Shown piece after piece: positions 44,032-51,751 of a stretch of DNA of 64,000 nt (the first letter of the stretch is position 1; each line of letters opens with the position of its first letter). Location: NCBI RefSeq assembly GCF_000247995.1, contig NZ_BAFE01000007.1, positions 1-64,000 of the forward strand, given 5' to 3'. The position numbers and the translations under genes were made by a program. The notes beneath the pieces were generated by a model. It made no database searches. It worked only from the letters and a program-made list of their open reading frames with translations, and was not told where the DNA came from. Source of the DNA: Mobilicoccus pelagius NBRC 104925. GTDB taxonomy: Bacteria > Actinomycetota > Actinomycetes > Actinomycetales > Dermatophilaceae.

Positions 44032-44065
44032 GTCGGCCCCGTCCCCTCGTGGGGGCGGGGCCGAC
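44032..44065 (+). terminator. Strong hairpin terminator
   Basis: 15-bp stem GTCGGCCCCGTCCCC (44032-44046) with GGGGGCGGGGCCGAC (44051-44065), one G-U pair, TCGT loop, 16 bp past the acidic-protein stop. Confidence 0.75.
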
Positions 44066-44094
44066 GTCGTTGCCGGGCCCACGCCCCGTGCGTC

Positions 44095-44134
44095 GCGTCG
44101 TCGCGTCGTCGCGTCGTCGCGTCGTCGCGTCGTC
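44095..44134. repeat. Five tandem copies of GCGTCGTC
   Basis: Perfect 8-bp unit repeated five times without interruption, in the 190-bp gap between the acidic-protein terminator and a lipoprotein gene. Not a CRISPR array: units are too short and there are no spacers. Confidence 0.85.
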
Positions 44135-44204
44135 GTGCCGTCGTCGTCCACGGGGGCGCTCGCGACGGACCCACCGTGGACGGCACCGTTCGTAGCGTCG
44201 GGGC

Positions 44205-44568
44205 ATGACCTTGCGTCCCCTCGCCCTCGCGTCCTGCCTCCTGCTCACCGGGTGTGCCCTCCCCTCGGTGCCCCCCCCCCCCCCCGGCACGAGCGCCTTC
44301 CGCCACCCCGGCGGCCCCCGCCACCGCGACCGCCATGCCCCCGAGGGAGGCCCCGACGCCGGTCTCCGCCCCGTCGTCGATCCCCCTCGCGTACGGGATG
44401 CACACGAACCGGCCCGGCGACCTCCTCGCGGTCTTCGCCGACGTCGGGTCGTCCGCGGAGGCCCGCCTCGATCGGCGGCGCCACGGCCGTGCCAGGGGGG
44501 ACGCCCGGCGATCGACGGCGGTGCGCGGCATGCCGTCGACCGGCCCGACTGCCCGGGCCGCACGATGA
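44205..44568 (+). pseudogene. Lipoprotein gene out of frame at a 15-C tract
   Basis: The ATG at 44205 opens a good lipoprotein signal peptide (MTLRPLALASCLLLTGC, lipobox LLTGC). Ten codons later the frame enters 15 consecutive C (44271-44285). After the tract the +1 frame has coding character (PSATPAAPATATAMPPREAP, IPLAYGMHTNRPGDLLAVFA) while the original frame becomes Arg/Pro-rich. With 14 or 17 C the two would join into a roughly 120-residue lipoprotein ending at 44568. A tract of this kind is prone to slipped-strand changes, so phase variation is possible; a sequencing error in the homopolymer is equally possible. Confidence 0.55.
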
Positions 44569-44611
44569 CCCGCACGCGTTTGGCGCCTCGACGACACGGG
44601 TACAACCGGCC

Positions 44612-44818
44612 ATGAGCAACGAAGACGCCGCCAAGGCCGAAGCCGTCGAGACCGTCAAGCAGGGCGCCGAGTCGCACCTCTCCGGTGCGGAGACCGAGAC
44701 CGTCGAACAGCACCTCAAGGACGGGCTCTCCGGTGCCGACGTCGACCTTCCCGACGAGAAGGTCCGCGAGATGGCCCAGGAGATCCACTCCGAGAAGGAC
44801 GCCCAGATCGAGGGGTGA
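44612..44818 (+). CDS. Small acidic helical protein
   Basis: 68 residues beginning MSNEDAAKAEAVETVKQGAE and ending in KVREMAQEIHSEKDAQIEG. Two or three amphipathic helices, no cysteine, strongly acidic. Regular codon use with G/C third positions supports coding. No clear ribosome-binding site. Function unknown; similar short acidic proteins are common in related actinobacteria. Confidence 0.6.
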   Translation: MSNEDAAKAEAVETVKQGAESHLSGAETETVEQHLKDGLSGADVDLPDEKVREMAQEIHSEKDAQIEG

Positions 44819-44990
44819 CGCCCCGTCCGATCGCCGCTCCGGGTCCCTCCGGCGCGGCGATCGGCGTCTCGGACGCCCTCCTCTCCGCCCGGCCTCCCCG
44901 TCGAGCGGGTTCCTCCCGGGTGACACCGTCCTCGTCGACTCCTGACATCCGTCACGGCGTCACGCGAGGGTGCGGCCCTAGCGTGGAGGC

Positions 44991-45668
44991 ATGATCATCG
45001 CCGAAGAACTCCTGCTTCTCCTCACCCGCGACGACGGGCGACCCGAGAGTGCGTTCACCCAGGACACCTACGGATACGCTGCCGCGAACCTCGCCGACCT
45101 CGTCCTCGCCGAGCGGATCACCCTCGACGAGCGCAAGGACCCCCGCGTCACCGTCGTGGACCCGACCCCCGTCGGGCACCCCGCCCTCGACGCGGCCCTC
45201 GCCAGGCTCACGGAGAAGAGCGGCAAGAAGATCTCCGGCCTCGTCCAGGACGGCAAGGTCGCCGCCCGGGACGAGGTCGTCCGCGCACTCGCCGACGCCG
45301 GGGTCGTCGGCGTCGAGCCAAAGCGCATGCTCGGACTCGTCGCCGAGAAGCACCCCGTCCGCGACACCGCCGCGGAGCGCGCCCTCCGCGAGCGCCTCCG
45401 CGCCGTGCTGCACGGGGCGACCGCCACCCCGGGCGAGGCGACGCTCCTCGCCGTTCTCCAAGGGCTCGGCGTCGTCCGCAAGGTCCTCGCCGAGGAGTCG
45501 TCGGGCATGTCGAGGAGGGAGGTCAAGGCACGCATCGAGACGGCGACGACGACCGCCCCCGAGGGCGAGGTCGTCGGCGAGGCCGTGGTGCGGGCCATCC
45601 AGTCGATGAACGCCGCGATCGTCACGGCGGCGATCATCCCCGCGACGACGGCGGGGGCCTCGTCCTGA
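44991..45668 (+). CDS. GPP34 (GOLPH3-like) family protein
   Basis: 225 residues of the GOLPH3/Vps74-like fold: MIIAEELLLLLTRDDGRP at the start, AAANLADLVLAERITLD, ARLTEKSGKKISGLVQD, and the helical C-terminal region. Eukaryotic members bind phosphatidylinositol-4-phosphate; actinobacterial members are widespread and of unknown role, possibly at the membrane. The 172 bp upstream (44819-44990) contain nothing recognised. Confidence 0.9.
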   Translation: MIIAEELLLLLTRDDGRPESAFTQDTYGYAAANLADLVLAERITLDERKDPRVTVVDPTPVGHPALDAALARLTEKSGKKISGLVQDGKVAARDEVVRALADAGVVGVEPKRMLGLVAEKHPVRDTAAERALRERLRAVLHGATATPGEATLLAVLQGLGVVRKVLAEESSGMSRREVKARIETATTTAPEGEVVGEAVVRAIQSMNAAIVTAAIIPATTAGASS

Positions 45669-45794
45669 GGCACGGCCGTGCGTCATCACCGTGAGGTGAC
45701 GAACCTCGCCGCCGATGCCCCCGTCGACGCCACCGCCGGCGCCCTGCGACGCGTACACCCACGCGACGGGCGGCCGGGGCAGGAGGATGGGTGC

Positions 45795-47093
45795 ATGACC
45801 CGCGACCTGCTCGCCGACGTGCGCCTCGGCGTCCCCACCGTCTGGACCCCACCCTCGCGCGACGACGCGGCCCCACCCGCGCCGAGCCTCGCGCTCGCGG
45901 ACGTCCATGCGGCCGACGCGAGGCTCCGACGGTTCGCGCCGTTCCTCGCCGGGGCGTTCGACGGCCCGTGGTACGACGGGCCGCGCGGCGTCGAGGAGGG
46001 CGTCATCGACTCCCCGCTCACACCGATTCCCGCGATGCGCGACGCGCTCGGGCTGCCCCACGACCTGTGGCTCAAGCGCGACGACGCCCTGCCGGTCTCG
46101 GGGTCGATCAAGGCGCGGGGTGGCATCTACGAGGTGCTCGCCCTCGCCGAGCGGATCGCGCTCGAGTCGGGCTGGGCGGGCGGCGATCCGGAGCGTGGCG
46201 ACCACCGCGACTTCGCCGGCTCCGAGCTCCGCGACCTCTTGTCGGGGTACACCGTCGCCGTCGGGTCGACGGGCAACCTCGGCCTCTCGATCGGGGTCAT
46301 GGCGCGGACGCTGGGGTTCCGCGCGGTGATCCACATGTCGGCCGACGCGCGTGCGTGGAAGAAGGACATGCTGCGGGGCCTCGGCGCGGAGGTCGTCGAG
46401 TACGGGGGCGACTACGGCCTCGCCGTGGCGACGGGCCGCGCGCAGGCGGAGAAGGATCCGCGCACGCACTTCGTCGACGACGAGACCTCCCGGGAGCTGT
46501 TCCTCGGGTATGCGGTGGCGGGGTTGCGGCTCGTCGACCAGCTCGAGGCCGCCGACCTGCTACCGAGTGCGGCACATCCGCTACACGTCCACCTTCCCTG
46601 CGGCGTCGGCGGCGGGCCGGGCGGCATCGTCCACGGCCTCCACCTCGCGCTTCGCGAGCGCGGCCTCGACACGACCCACCTCCACTGTTGGTACGCCGAG
46701 CCGGTGCAGGCACCGTGCATGCTGCTCGCACTCGCCACGGGCCGAGGCGACGACGTCGACGTGCAGGAGTTCGGTCTCGACGGGGCGACGCTCGCCGACG
46801 GTCTCGCCGTCGGTCGCGCCTCGCGGCTCGCGTGGTCGGCGACGAAGAACCGTGTCGCCGGGGCCTACACGGTGCGTGACGCCGACCTCATGGATCTCCT
46901 GCGACGGCTGGACGCCACCGAGGGTCTCCGCCTCGAACCCTCCGCCCTCGCGGGGGTCGCCGGGCCGACGGCGCTCCACGAGGCCGGGATCGACGTCGGC
47001 GACGCCCGATCGCCGCGATCCCGCCACCTTGCCTGGGCCACCGGCGGCTCCCTCGTCCCCGCCGCAGAGATGGAGACCTACCTCCGCGGCTGA
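45795..47093 (+). CDS. dsdA: D-serine ammonia-lyase
   Basis: PLP enzyme converting D-serine to pyruvate and ammonia. ATG at 45795 with AGGAGG upstream; 432 residues, near the 440 typical for DsdA. Schiff-base Lys106 in SGSIKARGGIYE; phosphate loop GSTGNLGLSIG; RAVIHMSADARAWKKDMLR, and the PCGVGGGPGGI loop. Detoxifies D-serine and supplies nitrogen. No DsdC regulator or transporter is adjacent; the alanine symporter at 40146 is not in the same unit. Confidence 0.93.
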   Translation: MTRDLLADVRLGVPTVWTPPSRDDAAPPAPSLALADVHAADARLRRFAPFLAGAFDGPWYDGPRGVEEGVIDSPLTPIPAMRDALGLPHDLWLKRDDALPVSGSIKARGGIYEVLALAERIALESGWAGGDPERGDHRDFAGSELRDLLSGYTVAVGSTGNLGLSIGVMARTLGFRAVIHMSADARAWKKDMLRGLGAEVVEYGGDYGLAVATGRAQAEKDPRTHFVDDETSRELFLGYAVAGLRLVDQLEAADLLPSAAHPLHVHLPCGVGGGPGGIVHGLHLALRERGLDTTHLHCWYAEPVQAPCMLLALATGRGDDVDVQEFGLDGATLADGLAVGRASRLAWSATKNRVAGAYTVRDADLMDLLRRLDATEGLRLEPSALAGVAGPTALHEAGIDVGDARSPRSRHLAWATGGSLVPAAEMETYLRG

Positions 47094-47218
47094 GCCGCCC
47101 ACCCCACCTCGCGCTCACCCACCCCGAAGATCCCGTTCCCGCCGGCCCCGATCGGTGAGGTGCCGAGAAGCTGCGACGACGCCGACGCGGTGGGCGGACG
47201 CAGCGCCGGACACGACCA

Positions 47219-47255
47219 CGCCCGGCCGGACGTGGAGGGGGCGTCCGGCCGGGCG
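47219..47255. terminator. Bidirectional terminator between dsdA and amt
   Basis: Perfect 14-bp stem CGCCCGGCCGGACG (47219-47232) with its complement at 47242-47255 and a 9-nt loop, between two convergent genes. Confidence 0.75.
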
Positions 47256-47306
47256 GGAGAGGGGCGCCGTCCGCGTGCGGGCATGCGCGCGGAGCAGGTC
47301 GAGAGG

Positions 47307-48683
47307 TCAGCTCACGGGGGCCTCGTCGTGGAGGATGCCGTTGCGCTCGGGGGTGGGGCTCCACACGCTCTCCTCCGCGCCGAGTCCTCCGCCCTCGGTG
47401 GTGCGGATGCTGCCGTCGGCGAGGATCTCGTACGCGCTCTCGGCGTGGAGGACGCGGTCGATGCCGGAGAGTTCGGCGTCGCGGTCGATGCGGAACCCGA
47501 CGGTCTTCTCGAGCACCCACCCGAGGGCGTAGCTCGCGACGAACGACACGACGAGCACGATGAACGCCCCGATCGCCTGGCGTTCCAGCTGGTCGAACCC
47601 GCCTCCGTAGAACAGTCCGTCGATCCCGGCGGGTGCCGAGGACGAGGCGAGGAGGCCGATGAGCAGGGTGCCCGCGAGCCCACCGACGAGGTGCACCCCG
47701 ACGACGTCGAGGCTGTCGTCGTACCCGAACCGCTCCTTGAGGCCGACGGCGAGCGCGCACAGCACGCCGCTCACGGCGCCGATGACGACCGCGCCGACCG
47801 GGGTGACGGCGTTCGCGCCGGGCGTGATGCCGACGAGGCCCGCGACGATGCCGGAGGCGGCGCCGAGGCTCGTGAAGTGGCCGTCGCGGAGCCGTTCGGT
47901 GAGGAGCCAGCCGAGGATCGCCGCCGCGGGGGCCGCGAGGGTGTTGACGAACGCAACCGCCGCCGTCGTGTTCGCGGCGAGCGCGGAGCCCGCGTTGAAC
48001 CCGAACCATCCGAACCACAGCAGCCCGGCACCGAGCATGACGAGCGTGAGGTTGTGGGGGCGCATCGGCTCCTGCCCGAAACCGTGCCGGTTGCCGAGGA
48101 CGAACACGAGGGCGAGGGCCGCGGCGCCGGCGTTGATGTGGATCGCGGTGCCGCCGGCGAAGTCGATCGCCTTGAGCCCGTTGGCGATCCAGCCGCCGTG
48201 GCTCGTGACGACGCCGTGGGCGTCGACGGTGTCGAACGCGAACACCCAGTGCGCGACGGGGAAGTAGACGAGCACGGCCCAGATCGCCGTGAACAGCAGC
48301 CACGTGGAGAACTTGGCGCGGTCGGCGATGGCACCGCTCACGAGGGCCGTCGCGATGATCGCGAACATCGCCTGGAAACCGACGAACGCGAGCGCAGGCA
48401 CCGACCCGGAGACCGCGTCGGGCGAAAGGAGGGTCGTGAGCCCGGCGAACTGCGTCGGGTCGCCGACGAGCCCGTGCCAGGAGTCGCCGAACGCCTCGGA
48501 GTAGCCGACGAGCACCCAGAGCACGCCGACCGTGCCCATCGTGCCGAGGCTCATCATCATCATGTTGAGCACGCTCTTGGCGCGCACCATGCCGCCGTAG
48601 AAGAAGGCCAGGCCCGGCGTCATGAGCATGACGAGTGCTGCGCTGACGAGGATCCAGGCGGTGTCGCCGCTGTCGATGGTCAT
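47307..48683 (-). CDS. amt: Ammonium transporter (Amt/AmtB)
   Basis: 458-residue channel with eleven expected membrane spans. Landmarks: DSGDTAWILVSAALVMLMTP, GLAFFYGGMVRAKSVLN, the Amt signature region DFAGGTAIHINAGAAALAL with a pore His, and VGVHLVGGLAGTLLIGL with the second pore His. In many actinobacteria amt is followed by glnK and glnD between ftsY and ffh; here neither is present and the downstream neighbour is dsdA in convergent orientation. GlnR-like boxes lie just upstream. The frame is open upstream to 48902 but that part is the regulatory region. Confidence 0.95.
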   Translation of the reverse strand: MTIDSGDTAWILVSAALVMLMTPGLAFFYGGMVRAKSVLNMMMMSLGTMGTVGVLWVLVGYSEAFGDSWHGLVGDPTQFAGLTTLLSPDAVSGSVPALAFVGFQAMFAIIATALVSGAIADRAKFSTWLLFTAIWAVLVYFPVAHWVFAFDTVDAHGVVTSHGGWIANGLKAIDFAGGTAIHINAGAAALALVFVLGNRHGFGQEPMRPHNLTLVMLGAGLLWFGWFGFNAGSALAANTTAAVAFVNTLAAPAAAILGWLLTERLRDGHFTSLGAASGIVAGLVGITPGANAVTPVGAVVIGAVSGVLCALAVGLKERFGYDDSLDVVGVHLVGGLAGTLLIGLLASSSAPAGIDGLFYGGGFDQLERQAIGAFIVLVVSFVASYALGWVLEKTVGFRIDRDAELSGIDRVLHAESAYEILADGSIRTTEGGGLGAEESVWSPTPERNGILHDEAPVS

Positions 48684-48706
48684 GTCGAGAAGCGTGCGCG
48701 GACCGT

Positions 48707-48774
48707 GTTTCGCCCCTGTAGTCGTCGTGTTTCGGACGGATGAAACCTCGCGCCCGATGTGACGGGAGTGTTTC
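48707..48774 (-). promoter_or_regulatory. GlnR-type operator boxes upstream of amt
   Basis: On the minus strand GAAAC (48729-48733), six bases, ACTAC (48718-48722), six bases, GAAAC (48707-48711). A second set, GAAAC (48770-48774), six bases, GTCAC (48759-48763), lies further upstream. The GTnAC-n6-GAAAC spacing is the GlnR consensus of Streptomyces and relatives, and amt is a classic GlnR target. The match is by eye; the ACTAC half-site deviates in its first base. Confidence 0.65.
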
Positions 48775-48952
48775 GGAAGGCGGACGCCCGTCTCACTGGT
48801 CGAGAAGAACGCGGGTCGCCCGCCAGGTCCTTCCCCACCTCTGTGGGTCGCGATGCTGCCCCACTCGGTTCCCGGCTCGTCGTCACCACCCCGTGTCGAC
48901 ATCCACGACGGTCGGGAATGCCCGTTTCGGGATGTCCCTCTACCGTGGAGTG

Positions 48953-49327
48953 ATGTCGAAGACCTCCGCAGACACCACCGCCCTCCGCCTCGCCGCCCTG
49001 TGCGCGGGGATGGGGGCGCTCCACTTCGTCAAGCCTCAGCCGTTCGACGACCTCATCCCGCCGACCCTGCCCGGGTCGGCGCGCTTCTGGACGTACGCCT
49101 CCGGCGTCGCCGAGCTCGGCACCGCCGCCCTCCTCGTCAACCCCTCGACGCGCCGCCTCGGCGGGCGTGCGGCCTCCGCCCTGTTCGTCGGCGTGTTCCC
49201 CGGCAACCTCCAGATGGCGTGGGACTGGCGTCACGAATCGCTCCCCAAGCGGACGGTCGCCCTGCTGCGCCTCCCCCTCCAGGCCCGCCTCGTCGCCCAG
49301 GCCGAGAAGGTCCACAAGGGCGCCTGA
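48953..49327 (+). CDS. DoxX-like small membrane protein
   Basis: 124 residues with four hydrophobic segments in a DoxX-like pattern: LRLAALCAGMGALHFVKPQP, WTYASGVAELGTAALLVNP, ASALFVGVFPGNLQMAWDW. DoxX family proteins are linked to membrane redox processes, but the role of this subgroup is unknown. It is divergent from amt and converges on ftsY across a strong terminator. Start ATG chosen by the onset of family-like sequence. Confidence 0.82.
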   Translation: MSKTSADTTALRLAALCAGMGALHFVKPQPFDDLIPPTLPGSARFWTYASGVAELGTAALLVNPSTRRLGGRAASALFVGVFPGNLQMAWDWRHESLPKRTVALLRLPLQARLVAQAEKVHKGA

Positions 49328-49343
49328 CCCCCGCAGACATCGA

Positions 49344-49384
49344 GAAGGAGGCCCGTCCCACGCATCGTGGGACGGGCCTCCTTC
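49344..49384. terminator. Strong bidirectional terminator
   Basis: Perfect 19-bp stem GAAGGAGGCCCGTCCCACG (49344-49362) with its complement at 49366-49384 and a CAT loop, between the convergent DoxX-like gene and ftsY. An A-rich start and T-rich end (CCTTCGTT) suit termination in both directions. Confidence 0.85.
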
Positions 49385-49401
49385 GTTCGGGGCGGATGGG
49401 C

Positions 49402-50580
49402 TCAGGAGCCGAGCAGCGCCTCTGCGAACGCCTTGGGGTCGAAGGGGGCGAGGTCGTCGGGCCCCTCACCGAGGCCGACGAGCTTGACCGGCACCCCGAG
49501 CGCCTTCTGCACGGCGACGACGATGCCGCCCTTGGCCGTCCCGTCGAGCTTCGTGAGCACGATCCCGGTGACCTCGACGACCTCGGAGAACACCTCGGCC
49601 TGCCGCATGCCGTTCTGGCCGGTCGTCGCGTCGAGGACGAGGAGCACCTCGTCGATGGGGCTCTGCTTCTCGACGACGCGTTTGACCTTGGCGAGCTCGT
49701 TCATGAGGTCGGTCTTGTTGTGCAGGCGCCCCGCGGTGTCGAGGAGGACGACGTCGGCCTCGGCCTCGTTCGCCTCCCGCACCGCCTGGTAGGCGACGGA
49801 CGCAGGGTCGGCCCCGTCACGGTCCGAGCGCACCGTGGGCACACCGACGCGGGCACCCCACGTCTCGAGCTGGTCTGCCGCCGCGGCGCGGAACGTGTCG
49901 GCCGCGCCGAGCATGACGTCGCGGTCCTCGGCGACGAGGACACGGGCGAGCTTGCCGATCGTCGTCGTCTTGCCCGTGCCGTTGACGCCGACGACCATGA
50001 CGACGGCCGGACGCCCCCCGACCCGGGACGACGCGATGCGGCGGTCCATCTGCGGCTGGAGCTCGGTGTAGAGGTCCTCGAGCAGCCAGCCCCGCATCGT
50101 CGCCGCGTCACGCACGCCCTCGGCCGCCACACGCTCCTTGAGCCGGGCGACGAGCGACGCACTCGCCTCGACGCCGAGGTCGGCGGCGAGGAGCGTGCTC
50201 TCGACGTCGTCCCACGTGTCCTCGTCGAGCTGTCCACCCTGGAGGAGGGAGAGGAGACCGCGGCTCAGGGCGGAGTCGGACCGGGCGAGGCGGGAGCGGA
50301 GCCGCCGGAGGCGGCTCCGCGTCGACTCGGGGGTCTCGACGGAGGGCGCCGACGGCTCGGTGAGCACGTCGGAGCGTTCGAGGGTGTCGACGCCGCCGGT
50401 GGCCGTGCTGCCGTGGGCGTCACCGCCAGAGACGCCTGTGAGGTCGGGGCGCGTGCCCGCGTCGATTCGGCGACGGCGCGTGCCGCCCCGCACGAGACCG
50501 ATGATGGCGCCGACACCTGCGACGAGCAGGACGCCGACGACCGTGATAAGGGCCCAGAGGTCATTGAGAAGCCAGTCCAC
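49402..50580 (-). CDS. ftsY: Signal recognition particle receptor FtsY
   Basis: SRP-receptor GTPase. GTG start at 50580 gives 392 residues: an N-terminal hydrophobic segment (WLLNDLWALITVVGVLLVAG), an acidic/polar linker, the N domain from about 110, and the G domain with GVNGTGKTTTIGKLA, DTAGRLHNK, and TKLDGTAKGG. The membrane anchor is typical of actinobacterial FtsY. It is downstream of smc, the usual smc-ftsY order, though two genes intervene. Confidence 0.96.
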   Translation of the reverse strand: MDWLLNDLWALITVVGVLLVAGVGAIIGLVRGGTRRRRIDAGTRPDLTGVSGGDAHGSTATGGVDTLERSDVLTEPSAPSVETPESTRSRLRRLRSRLARSDSALSRGLLSLLQGGQLDEDTWDDVESTLLAADLGVEASASLVARLKERVAAEGVRDAATMRGWLLEDLYTELQPQMDRRIASSRVGGRPAVVMVVGVNGTGKTTTIGKLARVLVAEDRDVMLGAADTFRAAAADQLETWGARVGVPTVRSDRDGADPASVAYQAVREANEAEADVVLLDTAGRLHNKTDLMNELAKVKRVVEKQSPIDEVLLVLDATTGQNGMRQAEVFSEVVEVTGIVLTKLDGTAKGGIVVAVQKALGVPVKLVGLGEGPDDLAPFDPKAFAEALLGS

Positions 50581-50663
50581 GTCGTCAGTCTCGCAGACCG
50601 CGCCGTCACCCGCCGGTGCCACCGGTGGGGGCGCACCCGTCGGGGCGCGACCTCAGGTCGGGA

Positions 50664-50930
50664 TCAGGAGGCGCGCGTGAGCGATCCGCGGCGGGCGCGT
50701 GGGGCCGCCGCGACACCCTGGGAGAGCAGCGGCGTGAGGTCGAGCGGCTGCTTTTGCCGAGCGACGAACACGTTGTTGCGACGACGACGGGACGGGCGCC
50801 GCGCCGAGCGCGTGAACGTGTGCTTGTTGACGAGCGTCGCGCCACGGCGGCGCGCGGGGATGACGACGGCGGCGGTGAGCAACGCGCCGATGACGGTGAC
50901 CATCGCGATGGAGAGGAGTACGACGTCCAT
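50664..50930 (-). CDS. Small single-span membrane protein
   Basis: 88 residues from an ATG at 50930. One N-terminal hydrophobic segment (VVLLSIAMVTVIGALLTAAV) is followed by a strongly basic cytoplasmic tail (RRPSRRRRNNVF). No known domain. It sits alone upstream of ftsY on the same strand, 83 bp apart. Coding status is supported by frame and a plausible start, not by recognised similarity. Confidence 0.55.
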   Translation of the reverse strand: MDVVLLSIAMVTVIGALLTAAVVIPARRRGATLVNKHTFTRSARRPSRRRRNNVFVARQKQPLDLTPLLSQGVAAAPRARRGSLTRAS

Positions 50931-51060
50931 GCCCCTCCAGTCGGCAGGCGCGGCCGCGGTTGAACCTCCGCGAGCCCTCCCGACGGTCACGAACCCATCA
51001 CGATACCTGCGCGGATCCCCTTGAGCGCCACGCTGATTCACGCGGCCACGGAACGGCGCC

Positions 51061-51741
51061 TCAGCTGTCGATGCTCGGGAAGCGGGGTTCCTTGATCTGC
51101 CGCGACATCGCGCGGAAGTTGGGGTGCTCGCACGTGTGGAGCCACTCGAAGATCGCCATCTCCGTGCTCGTCACCCGCGCCCCGGAGACCCCGAGACGCT
51201 TCATCGCCGTGTGGGTGTCACGCGGGTCGCGCGACCCGCACGCGTCGGAGACGACCCAGGCCTGACGCCCCGACTCGACGATGCCGAGTGCCGTCTGGAG
51301 GAGACACACGTGCGCCTCCGTGCCGGCGAGGACGATCTGGTCGCGGCCGGGCGCGACCTCGTCGAGCAGGTCGAGGAGTCCGTCCTCGCAGGCGCCGAAG
51401 TGCATCTTCGACATGACCCGCAGGCACGCCTCGGGCAGGGCGTCGACGAGCGGGCCGAGCTTGTCCGGGTTCTGTTCCGTGCCGACGACGGGCACGCCGC
51501 ACTGCTGCGCCCCGTGGACGAGGAGTCGGGCCCGCTGCCGCACGGCGGCGTCGTCGTGGATGACCGGCATCAGCCGTTCCTGGAGGTCGACGAGGACGAC
51601 GACGGATGTCTCCGCGACGAGGCGCAGGCTGCGGTCCGGGCCGCCGCCGGGGCCGCCGTGGCGGGCCGCGCGGCGTCCCGCCCGGGTCTGCGGCGCCCCG
51701 CCGGTCGTGTCGGGCATCTCCATGTCGGACGAACTGCTCAC
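51061..51741 (-). CDS. Isochorismatase-like cysteine hydrolase
   Basis: 226 residues from a GTG at 51741 with GAGGAGG upstream. Isochorismatase fold with the catalytic triad: Asp in VVLVDLQERL, Lys in MSKMHFGAC, and Cys in GTEAHVCLLQTAL. The first 40 residues are a low-complexity extension; an ATG at 51723 is an alternative start. The group (YcaC/nicotinamidase-like) hydrolyses amides or isochorismate-type ethers; substrate unassigned. It starts 11 bp after the smc stop, so it is co-transcribed with smc. Confidence 0.87.
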   Translation of the reverse strand: MSSSSDMEMPDTTGGAPQTRAGRRAARHGGPGGGPDRSLRLVAETSVVVLVDLQERLMPVIHDDAAVRQRARLLVHGAQQCGVPVVGTEQNPDKLGPLVDALPEACLRVMSKMHFGACEDGLLDLLDEVAPGRDQIVLAGTEAHVCLLQTALGIVESGRQAWVVSDACGSRDPRDTHTAMKRLGVSGARVTSTEMAIFEWLHTCEHPNFRAMSRQIKEPRFPSIDS

Positions 51742-51751
51742 GGTGGCCTCC

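Noticed and set aside
44095-44134. Possible CRISPR array
   Set aside because: Five uninterrupted 8-bp units with no spacers and no cas genes in the window; a simple tandem repeat.
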